From assembly GCF_002804065.1 (NCBI RefSeq), contig NZ_CP024955.1, positions 1,922,001-1,986,000 on the forward strand: a stretch of 64,000 bases of DNA. The letters are read 5' to 3'. Origin of the DNA: Kyrpidia spormannii. Its GTDB lineage: Bacteria > Bacillota > Bacilli > Kyrpidiales > Kyrpidiaceae. The notes below the pieces were generated by a model. That model searched no databases. It was not told the DNA's origin and saw only the letters and a list, made by a program, of their open reading frames with translations. Positions 17,139 to 25,613 of the stretch are shown one piece after another; positions within the stretch are counted from its first letter, which is position 1, and each line of letters opens with the position of its first letter. The translations under genes and the position numbers were made by a program.

Positions 17139-17804
17139 TTAGTTTTTTTGAGCATCACCCCCGGTGATTTCCGAGCGATGGTGAAGAAAATCCCCCAAGC
17201 TCCTCAGCACGTGTTCCGTCATCGCCGCCCGGGCCTCGTCGTCGTGTCCGGCGCGGATGGCCTCCACAATCCTGGCATGCTCTTGAGCGGACCGGGAAGG
17301 TTGCTGGGGCAACAGTTCAGGCAGGTGCGGAGGCAGTCCGTTCCACAACAGGTTCAACAACATCACGAGCCGAGGGCTGTGACTTGCCTCCCAAATCGAG
17401 CGGTGAAACGCTTCGTTGGCAGAAACGAACTCCGAGGTCGAACCTTGGTCGGCCATTTTGACCGTGTCCTCAAAGGCCGAGAGAATCTCCTCGTGTTCCC
17501 CAGGGTGTTTTGCCGCCCGAGCCGCCGCCTCCCCCTCCAGCAGAGCGCGGATCTCATAATGATCTGAAATCTCATCATCGGTGAGGATCCGGACAACCGC
17601 TTTGCGGTGGGACTGTAAAGTGATTAAGCCGTCCCTCTCGAGGATTTGAAAAGCCTCCCGCACGGGCATACGGGAGATACCCAATTGATTCGCGATCTCT
17701 TCCTGCACCAACTCTTGGCCGGGCTTTAATTCACCGGAAAAAATGGCTTTTCGCAAAATCGCCGCCACCTGCTCGCGCATCGGCTGCACCGAGATGGGTT
17801 CCAT
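17139..17804 (-). CDS. GntR family regulator, FadR/FCD subfamily
   Basis: A 221-residue regulator with an N-terminal winged helix (REQVAAILRKAIFSGELKPG, then the recognition-helix region QLGISRMPVREAFQILERDG) and a C-terminal all-helical FCD ligand domain. The latter has the metal-binding Asp/His pattern (HYEIRALLEGEAA, FVSANEAFHRSIWEAS, EHARIVEAIRAGHDDEARAAM-EH). The start at 17804 follows GGAGG by about seven bases. It heads the acyl-CoA cluster and is the probable binder of the two GGATCC-centred palindromes downstream. The effector is likely an organic acid or CoA ester of the pathway. Confidence 0.93.
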   Translation of the reverse strand: MEPISVQPMREQVAAILRKAIFSGELKPGQELVQEEIANQLGISRMPVREAFQILERDGLITLQSHRKAVVRILTDDEISDHYEIRALLEGEAAARAAKHPGEHEEILSAFEDTVKMADQGSTSEFVSANEAFHRSIWEASHSPRLVMLLNLLWNGLPPHLPELLPQQPSRSAQEHARIVEAIRAGHDDEARAAMTEHVLRSLGDFLHHRSEITGGDAQKN

Positions 17805-18030
17805 CTTTGTTTTCCTCCATTCGCCTTCGTGCTTCAGCGTCAAGATTTGTTGCTCTCTGTCCCTATCCTAACGAACCCGGGAGCTGTTCCGCAAACATTT
17901 TGTGCAGCCGGGTCTTCCGAGGGTCGTATCGCCTAACGGAAAGGATCTGATCCGAAAAAACGCGCCGCAAACCTCGATATCCTTCCAAATCATGGACAAA
18001 GGAACGCGACCTCTTTAGGCAAATATATGT

Positions 18031-18059
18031 TTGCTATCTCGGCGGATTTGGTGTATCAT
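18031..18059 (+). promoter_or_regulatory. Sigma-A-like promoter before the TnpB remnant and MOSC gene
   Basis: TTGCTA (18031-18036), 17 bases, TATCAT (18054-18059), seven bases before the ATG of the TnpB fragment. It now probably drives the MOSC gene. Confidence 0.5.
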
Positions 18060-18065
18060 AGAAAC

Positions 18066-18194
18066 ATGAAAATTCTCAGGTCCTTTCGATTCCGCCTGGA
18101 ACCCACAACGGAACAAGCCAGGAGTCTCACACGCTACCGGGGATGCGCACGGCTTATCTGGAACAAAGCGCTGGCCTTGAAAACGGCTCGGTGA
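18066..18194 (+). pseudogene. TnpB (IS200/IS605 OrfB) N-terminal remnant
   Basis: A 42-codon frame beginning MKILRSFRFRLEPTTEQARS and continuing GCARLIWNKALALKTAR before a stop. This is the standard N-terminal helix-turn-helix of IS605-family TnpB (K-x-F-R-L-x-P-T-x-E-Q and W-N-x-A-L). The remaining 350 or so residues are missing, and the bases after the stop read QERG then a further stop, so it is a decayed, 3'-deleted copy. It is a different TnpB type from the intact gene 0.7 kb downstream. Confidence 0.8.
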
Positions 18195-18216
18195 CAGGAA
18201 CGGGGGTAACGAGAAG

Positions 18217-18864
18217 ATGAAAGGGCTACTTATTGCGATTCATATTGGCCGGGTCAAGACGATGACCGACCCGTCCCAGGCGAGCCGGAAATGGCGCAGC
18301 GCGATTTTGAAGCAGCCGGTCTCCGGGCCCGTTTGGCTCAGCCGGACGAACCTCGCCGGAGATGAACAAGCGGACCTCAAGCATCACGGCGGACCGGACA
18401 AAGCCGTCCTGGCCTACGCGGCCGCCCATTACCCCCTCTGGCGGCAAGAATTGGGCATATCCGAAATGGAGCCGGGCGGCTTTGGAGAGAATTTTGTCGT
18501 CTCCGGCATGGCCGAGCCGGACGTCTGCATCGGAGATACGTTTCGCGTCGGTGAAGCGGTGGTGCAGGTGTCCCAACCCCGACAACCCTGCTGGAAACTC
18601 GGCCGTCGGTGGAACCTGGCGGATCTGCCCAAGCGGGCCGAGGAAACCGGCCGCAGCGGGTGGTATTTTCGCGTGCTGGAAGAGGGATGGGTGGCGCCCG
18701 GACAAGAGATTGTTCTCGTCGATCGCCCGTTTCCCCAGTGGACGGTGGCCCGGTGCAACGAGATCATGCACCACCGGCGGCGCGACCGTGCGGCGGCTGC
18801 CGAGCTCGACGCTTGTCCGGCGCTGTCTGAGAGTTGGAAAAAGACCCTGGGGCAAAGGAGGTGA
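18217..18864 (+). CDS. MOSC domain protein (YiiM-like)
   Basis: A 215-residue MOSC (MoCo sulfurase C-terminal) domain protein. It shows the YiiM-type pattern DLKHHGGPDKAVLAYAAAHYP, GGFGENFVVSGM, VCIGDTFRVGEAVVQVSQPR, and the conserved cysteine in QPCWKLGRRW that binds or transfers sulfur/molybdopterin in the family. Related proteins reduce N-hydroxylated compounds with molybdenum cofactor. Its stop overlaps the start region of the TnpB-like gene (AGGAGGTGA), so the two may be cotranscribed. It sits directly behind the TnpB remnant. Confidence 0.9.
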   Translation: MKGLLIAIHIGRVKTMTDPSQASRKWRSAILKQPVSGPVWLSRTNLAGDEQADLKHHGGPDKAVLAYAAAHYPLWRQELGISEMEPGGFGENFVVSGMAEPDVCIGDTFRVGEAVVQVSQPRQPCWKLGRRWNLADLPKRAEETGRSGWYFRVLEEGWVAPGQEIVLVDRPFPQWTVARCNEIMHHRRRDRAAAAELDACPALSESWKKTLGQRR

Positions 18865-20372
18865 GGTCACTGGCCGCGGTCATCAAGACGATCCGGATCG
18901 GGATTCACAAGGAGGTCCACCGGTGCAAGACGGAGGCACTGAAGAGGACTAAGGAAATCTATAATGCCGTGATTGCGTTTTACATAGAGTTTTTCGCGGC
19001 GCACCTGGACGTGTTGGACAAGACGGTGGAAGCCCGGAAAAAAGACGGCACTCCCACTCCCTACCTCCGCAAGCACACCAACCAGGAACTGCTGACGTTT
19101 GCAGAGCTTCACACCCTGGCGACCAAAGCCCACCCGAACCCGGGGTGGCCGCTCGACGAACACGTTCCAGCGGCTAGAGGGATGCCGACGGAGTTGCGCC
19201 GGGCGGCGATCAACCAAGCTATTGGCAAGGTGCGGTCCTGGTGGAGCCACCTGAAAACTTGGGAGGAAACAGCACAGGACCAGCGCGGGCGGGAACCACG
19301 ACCCGGCGCACCGAACGAACCGGTGACGTTTTATGCGGGGATGGTCGAGCACCCCGCGTATGACCTGAACCCGCAGAAGAAAAAGCGGCACACGTTCATC
19401 AGCCTGAAACTGCACACGGGGCAGAAGTGGGAAAAGGTGTCGCTGCCGGTGGTGGTTCATGCCCAGGCCGAATCGCTTCTCGCCGGGTCCGCCCTGGAGA
19501 AAGAGCGCATCGCTCGGAAAAGGAAACGGTCAAAGACGACCCAGGTCGGTTTCGGCGAAGAAAAAGGGGGCTTCGGGGCCGGGACATGGGTGGCGAAATC
19601 CCTGACGGTGTACGGGAAGCGGGACAAACGGTATCCGGGCGGGGTGCGATATGCGCTGCACATCCCGATGGAGAAATCCGTAGACAAACCCCGGAAGGCA
19701 GAGGAACAGCGCCGGGCAAACCCACAGATGCCGGTGGTCACAGTGGACCTGGGCGTCAACCGGCTGGCGGTAATGGGAGCGTTTGTGGAGGGAAAACTGG
19801 CGGCTACGAGGTTCGTGGACGGCAGAGCCCTGAACCATCGCCGGCACCGGTTGTTGACGGCAATCCACCGCAAGCGGGAGCAAAGCGGACGGCTCCAGCC
19901 GGCCGTCCAGGACAACGCGAACTTGTGGAACAAGATCCGGAACTTGGACGAGAACGCGGCCAAGCAGACGGCCGTGACCATTGTCCGGTTCGCGAGGGAG
20001 CACGGCGCAAGGGTGATCGTCTTCGAGCACCTGCGCCGGTACCGGCCGCCGAAAGAGAAGATGAGCCGGAGCGGGCGGAAGAACCACAAACGGGCGTACT
20101 GGTTGCGCGGACAGATCATGGAATGGGTCCGGGACCTGGCGTTTCGTGAGGGGATTCTGACGGTGGAGCGCAACCCAGCCTATACCTCCCAGGTCTGTCC
20201 GCACTGCAAAGTGCTCGGGGAGCGGGGCGGCTCACGGTTCACATGCAAGAACCCGAACCACCGGTACAGCGCGGACGCGGATTTTGTGGGGATGATGAAC
20301 TTGTACAGGAAATGGACGAAGACATTCGTGTATCCCCGCAAAGGGGATGACCCAAAGCCAGAGGTTGCCTGA
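18861..20372 (+). CDS. Long TnpB-like RuvC nuclease (IS605 OrfB / Cas12-ancestor type)
   Basis: About 503 residues, longer than usual TnpB (around 400). The RuvC triad is intact: Asp296 in VVTVDLGVNRLA, Glu389 in VIVFEHLRRYR, Asp474 in SADADFVGMMNL. A zinc ribbon lies between the last two (CPHC, then CKNPNH, so the final ligand may be His). The first 250 residues do not show the standard TnpB helix-turn-helix but a helical region (TEALKRTKEIYNAVIAFY) found in larger TnpB/Cas12-like proteins. Such proteins are RNA-guided DNA nucleases of transposon origin. No TnpA lies nearby. Start is uncertain: TTG 18834, GTG 18861 (four-base overlap with the MOSC stop) or, best placed behind AGGAGGTGA, a CTG at 18870. 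Confidence 0.88.
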   Translation: MRSLAAVIKTIRIGIHKEVHRCKTEALKRTKEIYNAVIAFYIEFFAAHLDVLDKTVEARKKDGTPTPYLRKHTNQELLTFAELHTLATKAHPNPGWPLDEHVPAARGMPTELRRAAINQAIGKVRSWWSHLKTWEETAQDQRGREPRPGAPNEPVTFYAGMVEHPAYDLNPQKKKRHTFISLKLHTGQKWEKVSLPVVVHAQAESLLAGSALEKERIARKRKRSKTTQVGFGEEKGGFGAGTWVAKSLTVYGKRDKRYPGGVRYALHIPMEKSVDKPRKAEEQRRANPQMPVVTVDLGVNRLAVMGAFVEGKLAATRFVDGRALNHRRHRLLTAIHRKREQSGRLQPAVQDNANLWNKIRNLDENAAKQTAVTIVRFAREHGARVIVFEHLRRYRPPKEKMSRSGRKNHKRAYWLRGQIMEWVRDLAFREGILTVERNPAYTSQVCPHCKVLGERGGSRFTCKNPNHRYSADADFVGMMNLYRKWTKTFVYPRKGDDPKPEVA

Positions 20373-20590
20373 GGGCAAAATATCCCTCTGGTCTCGCGGG
20401 AGGCTAACCGCCTGGACGGGACAGGGGTTCAAGCCCCTGCCTTTCGCGAGTGCCCGTGTGGTACGGGATGGTCCTGAGCTTCTTTCCTTGGGGACCGGCT
20501 TGCCAATCCTGGATTGCCGGACGCGGGAGGAAGCACACGCCGAGAAGCGCGCCCACCCCGGGGGCGGCTCCCTTCCGGATGGAAGGAGAC
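20371..20590 (+). ncRNA. Candidate structured guide-type (omega) RNA or 3' element end of the TnpB-like gene
   Basis: From the last TnpB codon onward lie successive hairpins: GAGGG/CCCTC (20371-20388), an outer stem CTCGCG/CGCGAG (20393-20398 and 20445-20450) enclosing AGGC/GCCT (20401-20413) and CAGGGG/CCCCTG (20422-20439), then CCCGT/ACGGG and CCTTCC/GGAAGG near 20572-20587. No protein frame fits. TnpB genes usually encode their guide RNA here, so this is a candidate. It could instead be transposon end structure or a terminator. The 5' and 3' limits are not defined by sequence. Confidence 0.4.
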
Positions 20591-20664
20591 AAAGGTCAGG
20601 CCGACAGCGGTTGTTGAGTAGCTTTGATCATATATTTCGGCAACTGCTGATACCACGGTTGGTT

Positions 20665-21849
20665 TCATCCCCTGGACCGGACCTCAAACATGGCGAATTT
20701 CAGATAATTGCTTTCTTCGCTCCCGTGAATGACCGGGTGGTCCTTCGCCGCACCCCGAAGTTCGACTAACCGCAGGATCTTTCGCGCGTCAACGGCAGCC
20801 TCCGTAATCGTATCGAGAAACAGATCCCGGTGCATATGCCAGGAACAAGAGGCGGTGACGAGAAAGCCGCCGTCCCGGACCAGCTTCATCCCCCGTAGAT
20901 TGATCTCCTTGTAACCCCGAATCGCCCCGGGCAAAGAAGAGCGGGATTTGGCAAAAGCCGGCGGGTCGAGAATCACCACGTCGAATTGCCGGGCCTGGTC
21001 AACGAGGGCCCGCAACTCATCGAAGGCGTTGGCCTCCACGAACTCCGCCCGCCCGGCGTAGCCGTTTGCCTCCACATTTTCCCGGGCCAAATCCAGGGCC
21101 TCCCGGGATTGGTCCACGCACACCACCCTGTCCGCGCCAAATTTTAATGCGTGAAGGGCGAAAGCCCCCGTGTGGGTGAACACATCCAGGACCCGGGCGC
21201 CGGGAACCAGCGGGGCAATGGCCAGGCGGTTCTCCCGCTGATCAAAAAAATACCCGGTCTTCTGTCCCCGCCACACGTCCACGGCCAAACGAAGCCCATT
21301 TTCCTCGATCCACACCCTCGCCGGCACCTCGCCATAGTCCCGGCGCACTTCAAGAGGCAGGCCCTCTTTCTCCCGAACCGGCACGTCGTTGCGGAGCAAA
21401 ATCCCCTGGGGAGCCAGGCGATCGACCAGGGCCTGGCGAATCCAGGGCCACAGCCGTTCCATCCCAAGAGCGAGCACCTGAACCACCAGAATATTTTCGA
21501 ACCGGTCCACAATCAATCCCGGGAGAAAATCCGCTTCCCCGTAGATCAATCGACAACTTCGCGCTCCAGCTAAAAACCGCTCCCGCCAGGCCAGGGCTTC
21601 GTCCACCCGCCGGGCGGCCCAAGAGGCATCGATCGGTTCATCGGCCCGGTAGGTGAGCACCCGAACCAGAATCTGGGATCGCGGGTTGATATACCCTTTG
21701 GCGAGAAAATGCCCCTGATGGTTGACCACCTCGACGACGTCCCCGGGTGCCGGATCGCCTTCCACCCGGGCCACCTCGCCGCGAAATATCCACGGACTTC
21801 CTTGTTCCAGACGCCGCTTCCGATCTTTGTCAAGAACGACTCTACCCAT
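20665..21849 (-). CDS. Class I SAM-dependent rRNA methyltransferase (RlmI-like, PUA domain)
   Basis: A 394-residue RlmI/YccW-type enzyme expected to make 5-methylcytosine in 23S rRNA. N-terminal PUA domain (LEQGSPWIFRGEVARVEGDP, GDVVEVVNHQGHFLAKGYIN), a central RFDQRENR-like YFFDQRENRLAIAP, SAM site VLDVFTHTGAFALHALKFGA, the catalytic VVILDPPAFAKSRSSL, and ASCSWHM containing the cysteine nucleophile. ATG 21849 follows GGGGAGGT by nine bases. It is divergent from the Na/Pi transporter, with about 110 bases between. Confidence 0.92.
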   Translation of the reverse strand: MGRVVLDKDRKRRLEQGSPWIFRGEVARVEGDPAPGDVVEVVNHQGHFLAKGYINPRSQILVRVLTYRADEPIDASWAARRVDEALAWRERFLAGARSCRLIYGEADFLPGLIVDRFENILVVQVLALGMERLWPWIRQALVDRLAPQGILLRNDVPVREKEGLPLEVRRDYGEVPARVWIEENGLRLAVDVWRGQKTGYFFDQRENRLAIAPLVPGARVLDVFTHTGAFALHALKFGADRVVCVDQSREALDLARENVEANGYAGRAEFVEANAFDELRALVDQARQFDVVILDPPAFAKSRSSLPGAIRGYKEINLRGMKLVRDGGFLVTASCSWHMHRDLFLDTITEAAVDARKILRLVELRGAAKDHPVIHGSEESNYLKFAMFEVRSRG

Positions 21850-21961
21850 CAACCCAACGACCTCCCCACATGCCGCAACACCCGTTGCAATCTCCCGCCG
21901 GTTCACGCTTGGCCACATCCTGCATATACATGTCCCATCACGATGTCCAGGAGGACAATCT

Positions 21962-22900
21962 ATGTATGCCTGGTTTGGACTTTTCGCGGGTTTAGTGGGA
22001 TTTCTCGGCGGGATGTGGACACTGCGCCACGGCCTTGAGCCCCTTGCCGCCAGCCACCTGCCCGCCCTGCTCAATCGACTGGTAAAAACGCCTTTTCGCG
22101 GGCTCATCACCGGCACTGTCGTCACGGCCGTCCTCCAAAGTTCCGGAGCGGTCACCGTGATCACCATCGGATTGGTGGCGGCCGGGACCCTGGCCTTTCC
22201 GGACAGTATCGGGATCATCCTGGGCGCCAATATCGGCACTTGTGTGACGACCCAGATCATCGCCCTCCAACTGGATGCGCTGGTGCTCCCCTGCCTGGTG
22301 GCCGGCGTCTTCCTGGCTCTGACCTCCCGGCGGCTTTGGCACCACATCGGCATCACCCTCATCGGGTTTGGGATGATTTTCATGGCCCTCAAACTCATGA
22401 GCCTGTCTTTGCAGCCCATTGGCCGATCCGACTGGTTTCGCCGACTGCTCTTGGAATCGTCGAACAACCCCTGGTTGGCCGTCCTCAGCGGCACCGTGCT
22501 CACCGCCTTGGTTCAGAGCAGCAGCGCCACCACCGCCCTCACCATCGCCCTAGCCAGCCAGGGGCTTGTGGATCTTCCCGGCGCCGTGGGCATCGTCATC
22601 GGCAACAACGTGGGATCCTGCATCACCTCGGTGCTGGCCTCCATCGGCGCCCCCACGGCGGCAAAACGAGTGGCGGCCGCTCACGTCCTGTTAAACGTTT
22701 TGGGAGCAGCCGCCTTTATGCCCATTCTTCCATATTTTACGGCTTTCATCCAACACACCGGCGGCACGCCGGCTCTGCAGGTGGCCAACGCCCACACTTT
22801 CTTTAACATCATCAGTTCCATCGCGGTCCTGCCCGTGGCCCGGCCGTACGCCGACCTGATCGAATGGCTGATTCCCGATCGAAAAACCCCCGGTCATTGA
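21962..22900 (+). CDS. Na+/Pi cotransporter family protein (NptA/YjbB-like)
   Basis: A 312-residue integral membrane protein with the two inverted Na_Pi_cotrans repeats. Each carries the QSS signature (VLQSSGAVTVITIG about residue 60, and ALVQSSSATTALTIA about residue 185) followed by GANIGTCVTTQ and GNNVGSCITS. It likely moves phosphate with sodium. The C-terminal PhoU-like cytoplasmic domain of NptA is absent. ATG 21962 follows AGGAGG by seven or eight bases. Its 3' end overlaps the convergent Nudix gene by seven bases. Confidence 0.92.
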   Translation: MYAWFGLFAGLVGFLGGMWTLRHGLEPLAASHLPALLNRLVKTPFRGLITGTVVTAVLQSSGAVTVITIGLVAAGTLAFPDSIGIILGANIGTCVTTQIIALQLDALVLPCLVAGVFLALTSRRLWHHIGITLIGFGMIFMALKLMSLSLQPIGRSDWFRRLLLESSNNPWLAVLSGTVLTALVQSSSATTALTIALASQGLVDLPGAVGIVIGNNVGSCITSVLASIGAPTAAKRVAAAHVLLNVLGAAAFMPILPYFTAFIQHTGGTPALQVANAHTFFNIISSIAVLPVARPYADLIEWLIPDRKTPGH

Positions 22901-23328
22901 GAAGCTCCTCGGGCGTTGTCCAGGCTTCGAAGCGCCGCTTCAAAAATCGGGGTATTGTTGGGGTAGCCCTTCTCCCGCTGCAACCGCAGGGCCTCTTGGG
23001 CCTCCACCCACCGGGCCCCGGCGATCTCCTCCTGCTGGGGGCGAATCACCTCGGACCGCGCCTTCACGAGGTAGTAGTGCACCTCTTTTTCCCCCGATTG
23101 TCCGTCCGGCCGAGTGTAAGGATATCTCACCGTGCCGATGGCTCCCAGGATTTCGCCCTGGACCCCGGTTTCTTCTTCGATCTCCCGCAGAGCCGTTTGC
23201 TCCAGGGTTTCCCCCGGATCTTGATGACCCTTGGGAAGCGAGACATGGCCAAATCGGTCATCGATGATCAAAATCTCCCACGCCCCGCCCTTTTGCCGCA
23301 CCACCACGCCTCCCGCCGCCATCTCCAT
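22894..23328 (-). CDS. Nudix hydrolase
   Basis: A 144-residue hydrolase of nucleoside diphosphate-linked compounds. A complete Nudix box is present, GHQDPGETLEQTALREIEEE followed by TGV, with an N-terminal strand AAGGVVVRQKGG like MutT/Ap4A hydrolases. The start at 23328 follows AAGGGG by nine bases; the longer reading frame upstream lacks a site. Substrate unknown. It is 109 bases downstream of mtaB on the same strand. Confidence 0.92.
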   Translation of the reverse strand: MEMAAGGVVVRQKGGAWEILIIDDRFGHVSLPKGHQDPGETLEQTALREIEEETGVQGEILGAIGTVRYPYTRPDGQSGEKEVHYYLVKARSEVIRPQQEEIAGARWVEAQEALRLQREKGYPNNTPIFEAALRSLDNARGASQ

Positions 23329-23436
23329 CTTTGCGCACCCCTTCCTGCGAATCCCGGCTCTCGCCATCAGCCTTCCGGCCTCAGGCCCGCCGGACGGTTC
23401 GATACCTCCCCGAAGCCCCCGACAGACCAAACCCCA

Positions 23437-24873
23437 TTAACCTTCCAGGGCGATGGGAAAAATACCTCCGGTTGTCTCACCCCGCCGGTCAGCCCGGACA
23501 AGTTCCTGATCCTCCTGCGGGGCGAAACTGATCTGCCGGACCACGGAGCCGAAGGACCGCTCGGCCCCGGGATCTTCCAGGCGCACCTCCACCAGTTGGC
23601 CCACCATCGACGGGTCGGCCGCAAAAACCATCTCCAGATAATTGTCCGCATGGCCGGTAAAAAGCATTTTCCCATCCTCCGCCCGCCGGTCGTCAAACGA
23701 ACTCTCCACCACCACTGGCAGAACCCTGCCCACAAACCGCGAGGCATAAGCCAGGGTCAGCTCTTTCGACAGACGCACCAACTGCCGGACCCGTTCTTCT
23801 TTCACCTCGGCGGGGACTGGATTCGGATAGCGCGCCGCCGCGGTGCCGCGCCGGGGTGAATACGGGAACACGTGAAGCTGGCTAAACTTTAGTTCTTCAA
23901 TCAAACGCCGGGTGTTGTCAAATTGTTCCTCCGCCTCCCCCGGGAATCCCACAATAACATCGGTGGTCACCGCCACCTCCGGGAGCACCTCCCGAATCCG
24001 GTGAATCTTCTCGGCGTACTCGGCCACTGTATATTTGCGCCGCATCCGACGAAGGACCTCGTCATCGCCGGACTGAAGGGGAATGTGAAGATGACGGCAA
24101 ATCTGCTTGGAACCCTCAAGCACGTTGAGCATACGTTCGTCAACCTGGCTCGCTTCAATAGAACTGATGCGGATTCGAACGGAATCCTCCAACTCGCGCT
24201 CCAGGTCCACCAGAAGATCCGTCAGGGTGTAGCCCTCCAAATCCGCCCCGTAACCCCCGGTGTGAATACCGGTGAGGACGATCTCCCGGTACCCCGCTTC
24301 GGCCAGGCGCCGGGCTTGGTGGAGGACATTCTCCGGCTTTCGGCTCCGGATGAATCCCCGGGAAAATGGAATGAGGCAGAAGGAGCAGAAGTTGTTGCAC
24401 CCATCTTGAATCTTTAAGGTCGCCCGGGCTCGGTCGGCAAAATCTGGAACGTCGAGTTCTTCAAAATCCCGGACCCGACGAACGTTGGAAACCACCTGGT
24501 AGGGCCGGCGCTCCTCCCGCACCCTCTCCACCCATTCGACGATCCGCCCCCGTCCGTCATTGCCCATCACCAAATCCACTCCGGGGATGGCCGCCACTTC
24601 CCCCGGCGCCACCTGGGCATAACATCCGGTCACGACGATAGTGGCTTCCGGACTTCTTCGGATAGCCCGGCGAATGATCTGGCGGGACTTTCGGTCTCCG
24701 ACGTTGGTCACCGAACAGGTGTTGATCACATACACGTCCGCTTCATCTTCGAAGGGGACCTCGGTATATCCGGCATTGCGAAACAGGTGCCGGATCGCTT
24801 CGGTGTCGTAGGCATTCACTTTGCATCCCAGTGTGTGAAAAGCGACCCGGTTCACCGCCTTCACCTCCCCCAC
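23437..24873 (-). CDS. mtaB: tRNA t6A37 methylthiotransferase MtaB
   Basis: Radical-SAM enzyme adding a methylthio group to t6A37 of tRNAs reading ANN codons. The 478 residues show the UPF0004 domain with three cluster cysteines (HTLGCKVN, VINTCSVTN, VVTGCYAQV), the radical-SAM CNNFCSFC (C-x3-C-x2-C), a FPGE-containing barrel (VTTDVIVGFPGEAEEQF), and a C-terminal TRAM domain (FTGHADNYLEMVF onward). It overlaps rsmE by 13 bases, the standard rsmE-mtaB arrangement of Bacilli. Confidence 0.96.
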   Translation of the reverse strand: MGEVKAVNRVAFHTLGCKVNAYDTEAIRHLFRNAGYTEVPFEDEADVYVINTCSVTNVGDRKSRQIIRRAIRRSPEATIVVTGCYAQVAPGEVAAIPGVDLVMGNDGRGRIVEWVERVREERRPYQVVSNVRRVRDFEELDVPDFADRARATLKIQDGCNNFCSFCLIPFSRGFIRSRKPENVLHQARRLAEAGYREIVLTGIHTGGYGADLEGYTLTDLLVDLERELEDSVRIRISSIEASQVDERMLNVLEGSKQICRHLHIPLQSGDDEVLRRMRRKYTVAEYAEKIHRIREVLPEVAVTTDVIVGFPGEAEEQFDNTRRLIEELKFSQLHVFPYSPRRGTAAARYPNPVPAEVKEERVRQLVRLSKELTLAYASRFVGRVLPVVVESSFDDRRAEDGKMLFTGHADNYLEMVFAADPSMVGQLVEVRLEDPGAERSFGSVVRQISFAPQEDQELVRADRRGETTGGIFPIALEG

Positions 24874-25613
24874 TCACCATAATGGTACAAAATCGCCGCG
24901 GCGGCGGCGATCCCCGCCGTCTCGGTGCGTAGAATCCTGGGCCCGAGATGCACGGGCTCCACCCCCAGGGAGGCCGCTTCTTCAACCTCCCCGGGGTCCC
25001 AGCCGCCCTCGGGCCCCACCGCAAACGCGATCCGGCCCACCCCCGGCTGTCCGGCCAAGGCTGTCGCCAGGGGGCGTCCCCGCCGGCTCTCATCGAGGAG
25101 AAGAGCCACGTCCGCCTGGGAAGCCAATTGCCATGCCTCAGCGGCAGATACTGGCTGCACAATCTCCGGTATGCGGGAACGCTTGGCCTGCTCGGCCGCT
25201 TCTTTGGCAATGCGCCGCCACCGCTGGAGCCGCCGAATTTGCTGTTCCGTTTGGTACCGAACCACAGACCGGGCCGCGGCCACCGGAATCACCCGGGCCA
25301 CGCCCAGCTCAGTCGCCTTCTGTACGATAAGATCCATTTTATCATGTTTGGGAAGCCCTTGCAGAAGCACGAGTTCCATCCGAGCTTCCCCATCTTCTTC
25401 CAGGGGGTTTTCCAGGCTCAGGTGGACTTCCCCGGCCCCGACCAACTCGATGACAGCCGTCCACACGGTGCCCGAACCGTCCCCCACCTCCACCCGGTCT
25501 CCCGGAACCATGCGCATCACCCGGGCAATGTGGTGCGCGTCTTCGCCCCGGAGAACGGCCGTATCGCCAACAAAACAAGAAGGCGGTACGAGATATCGCT
25601 GCACCCGCCTCAC
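24861..25613 (-). CDS. rsmE: 16S rRNA (uracil-1498-N3)-methyltransferase RsmE
   Basis: SPOUT-class methyltransferase of 250 residues. An N-terminal PUA-like part (EDAHHIARVMRMVPGDRVEV) is followed by the knotted SAM-binding region (KATELGVARVIPVAAARSV, FAVGPEGGWDPGEVE, LGPRILRTETAGIAA), the signature of RsmE. In Bacilli it follows prmA directly; here it is separated from prmA by about 14 kb. Confidence 0.96.
   Translation of the reverse strand: MRRVQRYLVPPSCFVGDTAVLRGEDAHHIARVMRMVPGDRVEVGDGSGTVWTAVIELVGAGEVHLSLENPLEEDGEARMELVLLQGLPKHDKMDLIVQKATELGVARVIPVAAARSVVRYQTEQQIRRLQRWRRIAKEAAEQAKRSRIPEIVQPVSAAEAWQLASQADVALLLDESRRGRPLATALAGQPGVGRIAFAVGPEGGWDPGEVEEAASLGVEPVHLGPRILRTETAGIAAAAAILYHYGEWGR

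Noticed and set aside
20422..20439. tRNA T-arm-like hairpin with GTTCAAG loop
   Set aside because: No acceptor, D or anticodon arms fit around it; it is treated as one hairpin of the structured region behind the TnpB-like gene.
18000..20660. CRISPR array near the Cas12/TnpB-like gene
   Set aside because: No regularly spaced direct repeats are present here or elsewhere in the window.
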